Shown one piece after another: positions 19,653 through 28,724 of a stretch of DNA of 64,000 nucleotides. Origin of the DNA: Caballeronia turbans (GTDB taxonomy: Bacteria; Pseudomonadota; Gammaproteobacteria; Burkholderiales; Burkholderiaceae); NCBI GenBank assembly GCA_001544655.2, contig FCOD02000003.1, positions 248,001-312,000 on the forward strand, given 5' to 3'. The notes under the pieces were generated by a model. That model was not told the DNA's origin, ran no database searches, and saw only the letters and a program-made list of their open reading frames with translations. Position numbers and translations under genes: made by a program. How positions within the stretch are numbered: the stretch's first letter is position 1; each line of letters begins with the position of its first letter.

Positions 19653-22600
19653 TTACTTCGCGACAACGACCGGAATGCCTTTGAGCGATGCCACGCCTTT
19701 CATCGTGTCGATGGCGGCGCGCACGGCATCGCCCGTCGCCGCTTCGATGCCGATGCGCGCCGCGATGCCGCGTTCGCCGCGCTTGACCGTCGCGACGTTC
19801 GCGAGCTTCACGTGACCGTAGCCGCGCACGCGCTCGAAAAGGGCGGCGAGCGCTTCGATGTCGCCCGCGCTGGCGGCGTCGAGTTTGTCAAGGGCGCGCG
19901 TCATCGTGATTTCGAAGTCGTCGGCGAGCTGGCGTTCCATGCGGCGTTCGAGCGTCCTGCCGAAGACATCGAATGCCGTGCCGCGCAGCGCGCGCATTTT
20001 CGCGAGTCCGCCGAACACGGGCCACATCCATTGGCCGAACACTTTCTTCTTCGGCGCACCATGCGTTAGCGCCGGCGGCGCGAGATTGAACTTCACGGTA
20101 TAGCTCTCACCCGCCGTGCCTTCGAATTGCGCGCCGAGCGCGGCGCGGAACGCCGGGTCCGCATGCAGGCGCGCGACCTCGTATTCGTCCTTCACCGCGA
20201 GCAGCTTGTAGAACGAGATCGCGATGGCGCGCGCGATGGCTTCATTGCCCGCCGCCTTGTTCACCAGGTTGCGATAACGCTCGACATACTTCGAACCGCC
20301 GTAAGCCAGCAGACGTTCCTCGCGATCGCGGATCAGCTCGGGCAACGACATTTGATCCATCACGACGCGCCTGGCCAGCACTTGCGCGGTCAGCGCTTCG
20401 AGCGCGGCCATGTCCGCCGCCGCGAGACGGCCGATCGAGAACGCCAGCTTGTTCGCCGCGACCGCGACATTGTTCAGCTCGATCGCGCGCATCAGCGCCA
20501 CGAGCGACAGCGGCACGAGCCCGAGCTGCCACGCGAAGCCGAGCATCAGAATGTTCGCGCCGATCGTATCGCCGAGAAAACGTTGCGCGAGCGCCTGCGC
20601 ATCGCAGCTGCGCATCGCGTCGTGCGCGCCGGGACCCGCGGCGTGACGCATCTTGTCGAGCAGCGCATCCGCGTGAAGATTCGCTTCGGGGTTCTGCACG
20701 AAGGTCGCGTTGGGAATCGCGTGCGTGTTCACGACGATTTTCGTGCGATCGTGCCGCACCGTCTGCAATGCTTCCGGGCTCGCGCCGACGACCATGTCGC
20801 AGGCGAGCAGCAAGTCCGCCTGTTGCGTGTCGATGCGAACCTGGTTCAGCAGCGCGTCCGTCGCGGCGAAGCGCACGAACGAGAGCACCGAGCCGCCTTT
20901 TTGCGCGAAGCCCATGAAATCGAGCACCGACGCGCTCTTGCCTTCCAGATGCGCCGCCATGCTGATGAGCGCGCCCACCGTCACCACGCCCGTGCCGCCG
21001 ACGCCCGTCACGAGAATGTCGTAGGGCGCGCGGTCGAGATGGGCGGACGGCTGCGGCAGCGCATCGACGCGGCGCGCGAGTTCGGCCGGGTCGAACGCGT
21101 GGCCTTCGGCCTTCTTCAACTTCGCGCCCTCGACGGTGACGAAGCTCGGGCAGAAGCCGTTCACGCACGAATAGTCCTTGTTGCACGACGACTGATCGAT
21201 GCGGCGCTTGCGTCCCAGTTCAGTTTCGACCGGCTCGACGGACAGGCAATTCGACTGCACGCCGCAATCGCCGCAGCCTTCGCACACGGCTTCGTTGATG
21301 AAGAGGCGCTTGTCCGGATCGGGAAACTCGCCCTTCTTGCGGCGGCGGCGCTTTTCGGCGGCGCAGGTTTGATCGTAGATGAGCACGGTGACGCCCGGCG
21401 TGTCGCGCAGGCGGCGCTGCACGTCGTCCAGTTCGCCACGGTGATGGAACGTCGTGCCGCGCGGAAACTGATCTTCGTGACCTTGGTATTTCTCCGGCTC
21501 GTCGCTCACGACGACCAGCAGCGCGATGCCTTCCGCTTCCACTTGCCGCGCGATCTGCGGCACCGAAATGCTGCCGTCGACCGGCTGGCCGCCCGTCATC
21601 GCGACGGCGTCGTTATAAAGAATCTTGTACGTGATGTTCGTCTTCGCGGCCACGGCCTGGCGAATCGCGAGGATGCCCGAATGGAAATAGGTGCCGTCGC
21701 CGAGGTTCTGGAAGACGTGCGGCGTTTTCGTGAACATCGAATGCGACGCCCAGTCGACGCCTTCGCCGCCCATCTGGATCAGACCGGTGGTGTCGCGCTC
21801 CATCCACGAGGCCATGAAGTGACAGCCGATGCCCGCCTGCGCGACCGATCCTTCCGGCACTTTCGTCGACGTGTTGTGCGGGCAGCCCGAGCAGAAGTAC
21901 GGCGTGCGCTTGACGGAATCGGCGACGTTCGAAAGGATCTGCGGCGCGACGAGATCGACGACCTTGTCGCGGCGATCGAGCGCGGGCTTGTGACGCGCGA
22001 GCCATTCGGCAAACACCGGCAGGACGCGCGACGGGCGCAATTCGCCGAGCGCGGAAAGAAGCTGCGCGCCGTCGCGCGCGTTCTTGCCGATCACGATCGG
22101 CCGGGCGCCTTCGGCACGGTTGTACAGATGATCCTTGATCTGCTGCTCGATGACCGGCCCTTTCTCCTCGATCACGAGCACTTCGCTCAAACCTTCGACG
22201 AACGTCTCCAGCCGCGTCGTTTCGAGCGGGTACGACAGCCCGACCTTGTAGATGCGCACGCCGGCGGCGTCGAGATCGTCGATGGTCAGGTCGAGGCGGC
22301 GCAGCGCTTCCATCAGATCGAGATGCGCCTTGCCGCATGTCACGATGCCGACGTTTGCGCGCGGGCTCGGCGCGATCCACTTGTCGATGCTGTTCGCTCG
22401 CGCGAAGTGGCGCACGGCGTCGATTTTGGCGGACAAGCGCGCTTCGATCGTCAGGCTCGGCAGATCGGGCCAGCGGTTGTGCAGGCCGCCCGGCGGCGGC
22501 GTGAAATCGTCGGGCGTTTTCCAGTCGGTGCGGATCGCGTCGAGATCGACGGTCGAGCCGGATTCGACCGTCTCCGAAATTGCCTTGAAGCCGATCCACG

Positions 22601-23219
22601 CGCCCGAGAACCGCGACAACGCCCAGCCGTAGAGGCCGAATTCCAGCATGTCCGCGACGTTCGACGGATTCACCACCGGCATGTGCCACGAGATCATCGT
22701 CTGGTCGCTCTGATGCGGCATCGACGACGACACGCAGCCGTGGTCATCGCCCGCCACGACCAGCACGCCACCGTGCGGCGACGAGCCGTACGCGTTGCCG
22801 TGCTTGAGCGCGTCGCCCGCGCGATCGACGCCCGGGCCTTTGCCGTACCACATCGCGAACACGCCATCCACCGTGCGTTCCGCGTCCGATTCCACGCGCT
22901 GCGTGCCGAGCACGGCGGTGCCGCCGAGTTCCTCATTGATCGCGGGGAGAAAGCGCACGTCGTGCGACGCGAGCAGTTTCTTCGCCTTCCACAACTGCTG
23001 ATCGACCATGCCGAGCGGCGAGCCGCGATAGCCGCTGACGAAACCGGCGGTGTTCAGATTCGCGGCGCGATCGAGTTCGCGCTGCATCAGGACGAGGCGC
23101 ACGAGCGCCTGCGTGCCGGTGAGGAAAATTCGGCCCTTGGCGGCGCTCAGGTTGTCGCTGAGTTGATAGTCCGACAGTGCGGGAGGAACAAATGCATCGG
23201 CTGGGACACGCGCGTTCAT
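19653..23219 (-). CDS. Fused indolepyruvate ferredoxin oxidoreductase
   Basis: This is a 1188-residue 2-oxoacid:ferredoxin oxidoreductase family protein with IorA-like and IorB-like parts in one chain. It would oxidatively decarboxylate aryl-pyruvates (from Trp, Phe, Tyr) to the acyl-CoA, passing electrons to a ferredoxin. The N-terminal half carries the pyrimidine and TPP domains (FVSGYRGSPLG; later GIGCHFMASWMERDTTG and TYFHSGILAIRQA). A ferredoxin-like cysteine cluster (CEGCGDCG, then the CNKDYSC region) follows. The C-terminal part is the gamma domain (GVGGTGVVTVG). The start at 23219 has TCCGGAGATTT before it; the longer frame to 23318 is unsupported. Confidence 0.88.
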   Translation of the reverse strand: MNARVPADAFVPPALSDYQLSDNLSAAKGRIFLTGTQALVRLVLMQRELDRAANLNTAGFVSGYRGSPLGMVDQQLWKAKKLLASHDVRFLPAINEELGGTAVLGTQRVESDAERTVDGVFAMWYGKGPGVDRAGDALKHGNAYGSSPHGGVLVVAGDDHGCVSSSMPHQSDQTMISWHMPVVNPSNVADMLEFGLYGWALSRFSGAWIGFKAISETVESGSTVDLDAIRTDWKTPDDFTPPPGGLHNRWPDLPSLTIEARLSAKIDAVRHFARANSIDKWIAPSPRANVGIVTCGKAHLDLMEALRRLDLTIDDLDAAGVRIYKVGLSYPLETTRLETFVEGLSEVLVIEEKGPVIEQQIKDHLYNRAEGARPIVIGKNARDGAQLLSALGELRPSRVLPVFAEWLARHKPALDRRDKVVDLVAPQILSNVADSVKRTPYFCSGCPHNTSTKVPEGSVAQAGIGCHFMASWMERDTTGLIQMGGEGVDWASHSMFTKTPHVFQNLGDGTYFHSGILAIRQAVAAKTNITYKILYNDAVAMTGGQPVDGSISVPQIARQVEAEGIALLVVVSDEPEKYQGHEDQFPRGTTFHHRGELDDVQRRLRDTPGVTVLIYDQTCAAEKRRRRKKGEFPDPDKRLFINEAVCEGCGDCGVQSNCLSVEPVETELGRKRRIDQSSCNKDYSCVNGFCPSFVTVEGAKLKKAEGHAFDPAELARRVDALPQPSAHLDRAPYDILVTGVGGTGVVTVGALISMAAHLEGKSASVLDFMGFAQKGGSVLSFVRFAATDALLNQVRIDTQQADLLLACDMVVGASPEALQTVRHDRTKIVVNTHAIPNATFVQNPEANLHADALLDKMRHAAGPGAHDAMRSCDAQALAQRFLGDTIGANILMLGFAWQLGLVPLSLVALMRAIELNNVAVAANKLAFSIGRLAAADMAALEALTAQVLARRVVMDQMSLPELIRDREERLLAYGGSKYVERYRNLVNKAAGNEAIARAIAISFYKLLAVKDEYEVARLHADPAFRAALGAQFEGTAGESYTVKFNLAPPALTHGAPKKKVFGQWMWPVFGGLAKMRALRGTAFDVFGRTLERRMERQLADDFEITMTRALDKLDAASAGDIEALAALFERVRGYGHVKLANVATVKRGERGIAARIGIEAATGDAVRAAIDTMKGVASLKGIPVVVAK

Positions 23220-23466
23220 GAAATCTCCGGAGGCTTTTTTTGAGATGCGGGGCAATGCGACATTCTTTGCCGACAAATGCGAAATGTTTTTGCGCACTCG
23301 CCCCGATTCCGCGCGCATGGAGAGACATCGACCTTATTTTTGAGATGAGCGGGAGGAATTTTCCCGATCCGGCGCGCGTAGGCGTAAACCCGATGCCGTC
23401 GGGCGCGCGATTCGCGTGGATTTGGGACTACCCTGAACGCATCGACAGACGACGAAAAAGACGCCG

Positions 23467-24117
23467 ATGAAGCTCTTCTACTGGCCGAAAACGCGCGCCT
23501 TCCGCGCGCTGTGGATGCTCGAAGAAATGCGCGTGCCGTATCAGCTCGAGTTCGTGAACATCCGCGCGGGTGCGCAGCACGACCCGAACTTCTGCCGCGT
23601 CAATCCGATGTCGAAGCTGCCCGCGCTGGAAGACGGCAGCGTGCGCGTGGCCGAATCGGGCGCGGTGCTGCTTTATCTTGCGGATCGGTATCCCGAAACC
23701 GCGCTCGGCGTGCCGTTGCACGATCCTTCGCGCGGCCGTTTTCTGCAATGGATGTTCTTCACCGGCTCGTGTCTCGAACCCGCGATGGCCGAGCGCGTAA
23801 CCGGCGCGCAGAGCAACAGTGTGAGTTTCGGCTGGGGCGATCTTGGGCGCGTCGAGCACGCGATCGAGAACGCGCTGGAAGAAGGGCCGTGGCTCCTGGG
23901 CGACCAGTTCACCGCCGCCGATATCCTTGCGGCGAGCACGCTGCAGATCGGATTCATCGCGAAGCTGATCGAGCCGCAAGGTGTGCTTTTCGATTACGTC
24001 GAGCGTTCGCTCGCGCGCGAAGGCTACGAACGCGCATCAGCGATCGACCGGCGCGAGGCCGGGCGGCTCGCGCTGAATGCGCACGTGGGTCTCGCGCAGC
24101 CGCCGGACGAGAATTAG
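23467..24117 (+). CDS. Glutathione S-transferase family protein
   Basis: This is a 216-residue GST-fold protein. The N-terminal thioredoxin-like domain shows KLFYWPKTRAFRALWMLEE, then NPMSKLPALEDG with the cis-Pro, and ESGAVLLYLADRY, the glutathione gamma-glutamyl-binding region. The C-terminal helical domain contains the N-capping motif FTAADILAAS. Substrate is unknown. It lies divergent from the indolepyruvate oxidoreductase. Its last four bases overlap the convergent small gene that follows. Confidence 0.88.
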   Translation: MKLFYWPKTRAFRALWMLEEMRVPYQLEFVNIRAGAQHDPNFCRVNPMSKLPALEDGSVRVAESGAVLLYLADRYPETALGVPLHDPSRGRFLQWMFFTGSCLEPAMAERVTGAQSNSVSFGWGDLGRVEHAIENALEEGPWLLGDQFTAADILAASTLQIGFIAKLIEPQGVLFDYVERSLAREGYERASAIDRREAGRLALNAHVGLAQPPDEN

Positions 24118-24359
24118 GGAAATGCGCGTGGCTTCGGAATGCCCGCGCCGGCTTCGATATCCGACACCGCGCGCTGATGCGCAAGTTCGACGGCTTCGGC
24201 CTTGTCGGCTAGACCGTCATCGCCGCCGACGGTCGTCCACGGCTGAACGGCCTTGTCGTGATGACGGATCTCGTATTCCGCGTCCCAGCGCGAGCCCTGC
24301 AACTCGACCGCCCTGACGTGAATGGCGTAGACGCCGTATAGGAAGATCTGCTCCGGCAT
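24114..24359 (-). CDS. Small conserved hypothetical protein (81 aa)
   Basis: This is an 81-residue soluble protein, MPEQIFLYGVYAIHVRAVEL at the N-terminus, rich in charged residues and without signal peptide or membrane segment. I do not recognise a domain. A strong ribosome binding site (GGAGGACAT) precedes the ATG, and codon use is like the neighbours, so it is probably a real gene. It lies 66 bases after another small gene on the same strand and overlaps the 3' end of the GST gene by four bases. Confidence 0.65.
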   Translation of the reverse strand: MPEQIFLYGVYAIHVRAVELQGSRWDAEYEIRHHDKAVQPWTTVGGDDGLADKAEAVELAHQRAVSDIEAGAGIPKPRAFP

Positions 24360-24425
24360 ATGTCCTCCGATGCAGCCCGGGAGGCGCCGCGAAGCCGAGC
24401 GCCCCGCGCCGCCCTGGCCGCCTGG

Positions 24426-24647
24426 CTACAGCTCGATTTCCCCAAGGATGCGGTGCGCGAGCGCGCGCGCTTCGTCGAGCGCTTCTTCTTCGTTACCCGA
24501 TACGGCTTCCACTTCGTAGAGCGTCGCATCGTTATCCTCGCCGTCGTCGCGGGCGAGCGAGACGAGGCCCTGGAACTTGCCGCCGTCGATGGCGCGCACG
24601 CCGATCGTCGCGGTATAGATGCCTTTCGTGTAGGTGGTGTCTTCCAT
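24426..24647 (-). CDS. Small conserved hypothetical acidic protein (73 aa)
   Basis: This is a 73-residue acidic protein starting MEDTTYTKGIYTATIGVRAI. It has a beta-rich N-terminal half and a Glu/Asp-rich C-terminal helix (NEEEALDEARALAHRIL). No known domain was recognised. The ATG at 24647 has GGAGG about 12 bases upstream; the frame continues to 24680. It is the likely upstream partner of the 81-residue gene and both stand between GST and the sugar operon. Confidence 0.62.
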   Translation of the reverse strand: MEDTTYTKGIYTATIGVRAIDGGKFQGLVSLARDDGEDNDATLYEVEAVSGNEEEALDEARALAHRILGEIEL

Positions 24648-24721
24648 GATGGATTCGCCTCCAGGCAAGGACGAACCCATGCTAGCACGCTGATATGTAA
24701 CGCGTGCGACGCGCTTTCAGA

Positions 24722-25633
24722 TCATTTCAACAGGTCTTCGACCTCTTCCAGCGAAGGCGAATGCGCGCCCGAATGACGGCACGCCGCCGCGCCCGCTGCG
24801 AGCGCGAACTTCAGATGATCGGGCCAGTCGCCGTGGCGCGCCATGAGGCTGTAGAGCAATCCGCCGATGGACGCATCGCCCGCGCCGACCGTGTCCGCCA
24901 CTTCGACGCTCGGCGGACGCGCGCTGTATTGCTGATCGCCGGCATAGAGCGTCGCTTGGCCCGAGCCGCGCGTGACGAGCACGGTGGCTTGCGGATTCAT
25001 CGAGCGGATTTTCGCGAGCGCGTCCGCTTCGGGCATGCCTTTGAAGAGCATGTGCAAATCCTCGTCCGACACCTTGATGAGATCGGCGAGGCTTGCCATG
25101 TTGCGCAGGATCGGCTCGTAGCCGTGCTCCATCAGATTGCGATAGTTCGGGTCGAAGCTGATCTTCACGCCGTGGTCGCGCAATTGCCGCGCGAGCGCGG
25201 CGAGCGTCGCGCCGAGCGGCTGGCGCACGAGGCTGATGCAGCCGAAATGCGCCCACTTCACGCGCTCCATCCATCCTTGCGGCAGCCGCGACGGGTCGAA
25301 CGCCAGATCCGCGCCGTTCTCGCCCATGAAGTAGTAGGTCGGCGGCTGCGTCTTGTGGACGATCGCGAGCAGCGGCGGACGCTCGACGCGCTGCATGAAG
25401 CGCATGTCGAGGCCCGATGAGACGCTCGCTTCCCACAGGTCGTCGGAGAAATTGTCGGTGCCGAGCGAGCCCGCGCAGGCCGTCGGCAGCCCGAGCCGCG
25501 CGACCGCACGCGCGACGTTCCAGCCCGCGCCGCCGGGACGCGAAAGCCAGCTCGACACGTCGGTGCGGATCATGTCGGTGAGGATGTCGCCCGCCGAGAC
25601 GAATTGGGGGAAGGTGGTTTGCTCGCTAGCCAT
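24722..25633 (-). CDS. PfkB-family carbohydrate kinase (probable fructokinase)
   Basis: This is a 303-residue ribokinase-like sugar kinase. The N-terminal signature RPGGAGWNVARAVARLG binds the sugar, and the C-terminal signature DTVGAGDASIGGLLY holds the catalytic Asp and the anion hole. It follows the AGE-type isomerase gene by five bases and is the third gene of the LacI-isomerase-kinase operon. The likely role is phosphorylation of the ketose made by the isomerase, for example fructose. The frame is open far upstream (to 26182), but that part overlaps the isomerase gene. Confidence 0.88.
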   Translation of the reverse strand: MASEQTTFPQFVSAGDILTDMIRTDVSSWLSRPGGAGWNVARAVARLGLPTACAGSLGTDNFSDDLWEASVSSGLDMRFMQRVERPPLLAIVHKTQPPTYYFMGENGADLAFDPSRLPQGWMERVKWAHFGCISLVRQPLGATLAALARQLRDHGVKISFDPNYRNLMEHGYEPILRNMASLADLIKVSDEDLHMLFKGMPEADALAKIRSMNPQATVLVTRGSGQATLYAGDQQYSARPPSVEVADTVGAGDASIGGLLYSLMARHGDWPDHLKFALAAGAAACRHSGAHSPSLEEVEDLLK

Positions 25634-25638
25634 GCTTG

Positions 25639-26892
25639 TCACCGTTGAGTCGAGGTCGGGCCGAGCGCGTTCAGCACTTCGTAACACGCGCCCATGGTGT
25701 GATAGTCGGTCTTGCCGGCGGGACTTTTCTCGTCGCCGTACTTGCGGTTGTCGCACGTGAGAATGCGATACCACGCGCCGTATTCGTGATCGACGAAATG
25801 CGTCCAGCTGTAGCGCCACAGTTCGTCGTAGCAGTCCCAGAAACGCTCGCGGCCCGTGCGCGCGCCGAGCAGCGCCGCCGCCGCGAAGCTTTCCGCCTGC
25901 ACCCAGAAGTACTTGTCGTGGTCGCAGATGGTGTCGTCCGGGCCGAAGCCGTAGTAGAGGCCGCCGTGACGGCTGTCCCACGCGCGGTTGAATCCGCCAT
26001 CGAACAGCTCGATGGCGCGCGGTGCGAGCCACGGCAGCGCGCGATGCCGCTCGAGAATCAGCAACAGCTTGGCCCACTCGGTCTGATGACCCGGCTGGAA
26101 GCCCCACGGACGGAAGATGTTCGAGCTGTCCGATTCGTTGTAGTGCCAATCCACGGACCAGTCGCGGTGAAAGTGCTCCCACACGAGCCCATGCGACAGT
26201 CGCGCCTGCCGCAGCGTGATATTGCCCGCGATCTTTTCCGCGCGATCCAGATAGATGACGTGGCCCGTTGCCTCGTATGCCGCGAGCAGCGCCTCGGTTG
26301 CGTGCATGTTCGCGTTCTGCCCGCGATAGTCCGAAAGCTGCCAGTCAGGCGTGGCTTCGTCGGCGTAGAGGCCGGCGTCGGCGTCCCAGAAACGCTGCTC
26401 CATGAGCGCGAAGGTTTCGTCGATCATCGGCTTTGCTTCGTCGATGCCCGCCATCGCGGCGTGCGCGCAGGCGAGCAGCACGAACGCCATGCCGTAGCAA
26501 TGACGCGTGCCGTCGAGCGTGCGTTTGTGCCCGTCGCGCCACTCGATTTCCCAGTCGTAGCCTTCGTTGACGGCGTCCCAGTGGGCGTCGCGCAGGAATG
26601 TGAAAGCGTGACGCGCGTCGTCTTGAAAACGCGCGTCGCCGAAATGGCGGTACGCCATCGCGTAGTTGAAGACGAAGCGCGTGCTGCTGACGAGATGGCG
26701 CGTCGTGCGATCGTAGACGCTGCCGTCGTCCTTGAAGAAATGAAAGAAGCCGCCGGACGGGTCGCGTGCGTTCGGCGCATAGAACGCGAGCGTGTCGCGC
26801 ACGTGGGAGAGCAGGAAGTCGCGGCTGCGGAAGTCGATCGCGCGTTCGGCTGGCGCGCTTTCCGCGATGGCAGGTGAGGCAGTCATGTTCAT
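25639..26892 (-). CDS. AGE/YihS-family sugar isomerase (probable mannose isomerase)
   Basis: This is a 417-residue (alpha/alpha)6-barrel protein of the N-acylglucosamine 2-epimerase family. The histidines that act in YihS-type aldose-ketose isomerases have counterparts in NANMHATEA, QPGHQTEWAKLL and DYHTMGACYEVL. Members next to a fructokinase commonly convert mannose to fructose; sulfoquinovose or other sugars remain possible. The start overlaps the LacI stop as ATGA; a second in-frame ATG lies at 26886. No transporter for the sugar is in this cluster. Confidence 0.82.
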   Translation of the reverse strand: MNMTASPAIAESAPAERAIDFRSRDFLLSHVRDTLAFYAPNARDPSGGFFHFFKDDGSVYDRTTRHLVSSTRFVFNYAMAYRHFGDARFQDDARHAFTFLRDAHWDAVNEGYDWEIEWRDGHKRTLDGTRHCYGMAFVLLACAHAAMAGIDEAKPMIDETFALMEQRFWDADAGLYADEATPDWQLSDYRGQNANMHATEALLAAYEATGHVIYLDRAEKIAGNITLRQARLSHGLVWEHFHRDWSVDWHYNESDSSNIFRPWGFQPGHQTEWAKLLLILERHRALPWLAPRAIELFDGGFNRAWDSRHGGLYYGFGPDDTICDHDKYFWVQAESFAAAALLGARTGRERFWDCYDELWRYSWTHFVDHEYGAWYRILTCDNRKYGDEKSPAGKTDYHTMGACYEVLNALGPTSTQR

Positions 26893-27908
26893 GGCGTGCT
26901 GATGTCCTGTTTCATGCCCGAACTCGCGCGAGGAACGAAATTGACGGCGACGAGCGTGTCGGCCTGGCTCGGCGGGCTCGATTGATCTTCCAGCAGCAAC
27001 TCGACGCCGCGGCGCCCGAGCGCTTCCTTGTCGACGGTCACGGTCGAGAGCGGCGGCGTGCTTTGCGCGGCGGCCGGAATGTCGTCGAAACCGACAAACG
27101 CGACGTCATCCGGCACGCGCAACCCGTGCGCGAGGCAGACGCGCATCGCGGCGAGGGCCGCTGCATCGTTATAGGCGAAAACCGCGTCGGGGAGGGGACT
27201 GGATTGCGCGCGGGCGTCGGCGATCAGGCGCTCCATCGCGTCGGCGGCGGCGAGGTCGGCGGGCAGGCCCGGCTGTGTCACGATTTCGAGCGTCGGATCG
27301 AAAAGCTGGCCGGCGTCGAAATATGCCTTGCGATAGCCGAGCGCGCGCTGCGCGATGCTGTAATGCGCAAGCGATCCGCCGATGAACACGATGCGCCGCC
27401 GACCTTGCGCGAACAGATGCTGCATCGCGAGCGATGCGCCTTTCACGTTGTCGATGTTGACGGAACGAAAGCCCGGCGCGCGCAGGTCGATGAGCACGGT
27501 AGGCCGCGCGAGCGAATGCAGATGCGCGAGCAGTTCCGGCTCGACGAAGCCCGCCACCGCGATGGCGTCGGGCGCATGTAGGCGCATCTGCTGCGCCAGG
27601 TCATGCGTCGGACCGGCGGTCAGCACGGACGGCACGAGCCGCCGCTCGCGACACGCTTCCTCGAAGCCGTTCAGGACGTGCGAGAAAAAAGGGCTGACGG
27701 CGAAATTGTTGTGCTGCCGATGCAGCAGGAACGTCACGCGACGAATGCGCGTGCGCAACTGTGCCGAGTCGTAGCCGAGTTGCTGCGCTACTTCGACGAC
27801 GCGCACGCGCGTCGCTTCGGATAAACCCGGTTGATTCTTGAGCGCGCGCGACACTGTCCCGATCGAGACGCTTGCCGCACGCGCGACATCGCGAATGGTG
27901 GTGGCCAT
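26889..27908 (-). CDS. LacI-family transcriptional regulator
   Basis: This is a 339-residue repressor. The N-terminal HTH reads TIRDVARAASVSIGTVSRALKN with the hinge helix region near residues 45-58. The periplasmic-binding-protein-like effector domain follows (DAVFAYNDAAALAAM, VAFVGFDDIP). It is the first gene of the operon with the sugar isomerase and kinase, and overlaps the isomerase start by four bases, so it very likely controls that sugar pathway and itself. Confidence 0.92.
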   Translation of the reverse strand: MATTIRDVARAASVSIGTVSRALKNQPGLSEATRVRVVEVAQQLGYDSAQLRTRIRRVTFLLHRQHNNFAVSPFFSHVLNGFEEACRERRLVPSVLTAGPTHDLAQQMRLHAPDAIAVAGFVEPELLAHLHSLARPTVLIDLRAPGFRSVNIDNVKGASLAMQHLFAQGRRRIVFIGGSLAHYSIAQRALGYRKAYFDAGQLFDPTLEIVTQPGLPADLAAADAMERLIADARAQSSPLPDAVFAYNDAAALAAMRVCLAHGLRVPDDVAFVGFDDIPAAAQSTPPLSTVTVDKEALGRRGVELLLEDQSSPPSQADTLVAVNFVPRASSGMKQDISTP

Positions 27909-28112
27909 CGTGGTGTTCTCTGTCTCCGCCTGTTTGCGGCTGGTGTTCGGTCAGCGCGATGTTTACCGCTTCTGGCCGGTGCGCATGTTTCACGGCGATT
28001 GTATAGTAAAAAAGCCGGGAAAATCGCGCAAACGAGATAGGAGAAAACCAGTAGACCCTTGTTGTATATGAGTTTCCTCGCGGTTTGTTTGTTTAGTAAA
28101 AACCAGAAAACA
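27909..28112 (-). promoter_or_regulatory. AT-rich upstream region of the LacI operon
   Basis: This region is AT-richer than its surroundings and carries two copies of TAGTAAAAA (28004-28012 and 28095-28103). These could belong to the LacI operator or to promoter elements; no clear palindrome with the usual central CG was found. Confidence 0.35.
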
Positions 28113-28724
28113 CTACGCCGACGCTTCCCGGTCGTGAACTGAGCGCTTGTCAGGCGTCCAGACGTCGAGAACCAGATCGTCGTCCCAATAGTGGCTCAGC
28201 AGCGGAAGACTCATACGGCCGCGCAACATCGCGTGCACTTCATCGCCGTTCTGCGCCCAGCCTTCGATCGGCCGGCGCCAGTGACATGCGACCACGGCGC
28301 CATCTCGCGACAGCGTCTGGTGTATGTGCTCGACGATATGCCATAGCTGCGGCTCGTCAAGGTAATAACCGATCTCGCTGATCACGACGAGATCGAGCGG
28401 GCCGCTCGGCCAGGCATCGGGCAAAAGCATCTGCTGGACTGTTACGTTGTGACACTGCGCGACGCGTTCCCGCGTGAGCGCGACGGCATCCTCGGCGATG
28501 TCCGTTGCGATCAACTCGTCGCAGCGCGGCGCGAGCAGTGCGGTCAGCTCGCCGTTGCCGCAGCCGGGCTCGAATGCGCGGGCGTACCGCTCATGGGGAA
28601 GCGAGGCGAGCATGAGTGCCCGCTTACGCCGCTCATACCAGCGATGCCTGATCTTCCAGGGATCGTCATTCTGTCGATACAGGTTATCGAAGTACTGCTT
28701 AGTATTGTCGTTGATGTTGTTCAT
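28113..28724 (-). CDS. NodS-like SAM-dependent methyltransferase
   Basis: This 203-residue class I methyltransferase has the N-terminus YFDNLYRQNDDPWKIRHRWYE typical of the NodS group. Motif I is FEPGCGNGELTALLA, and ISEIGYYLDEPQLW follows later. NodS N-methylates a deacetylated glucosamine end in rhizobial Nod factor synthesis. Here the gene overlaps a PIG-L (N-acetylglucosamine-type) deacetylase gene by four bases (ATGA), which fits deacetylation followed by N-methylation of an amino sugar. That link is inference. The frame is open to 28895 without family character. Confidence 0.85.
   Translation of the reverse strand: MNNINDNTKQYFDNLYRQNDDPWKIRHRWYERRKRALMLASLPHERYARAFEPGCGNGELTALLAPRCDELIATDIAEDAVALTRERVAQCHNVTVQQMLLPDAWPSGPLDLVVISEIGYYLDEPQLWHIVEHIHQTLSRDGAVVACHWRRPIEGWAQNGDEVHAMLRGRMSLPLLSHYWDDDLVLDVWTPDKRSVHDREASA

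Noticed and set aside
20127-23243. A 1038-residue plus-strand open frame opposite the indolepyruvate oxidoreductase
   Set aside because: It is an Arg/His/Ala-rich antisense shadow of a high-GC gene, without domain features. The minus-strand protein has clear TPP and ferredoxin motifs.
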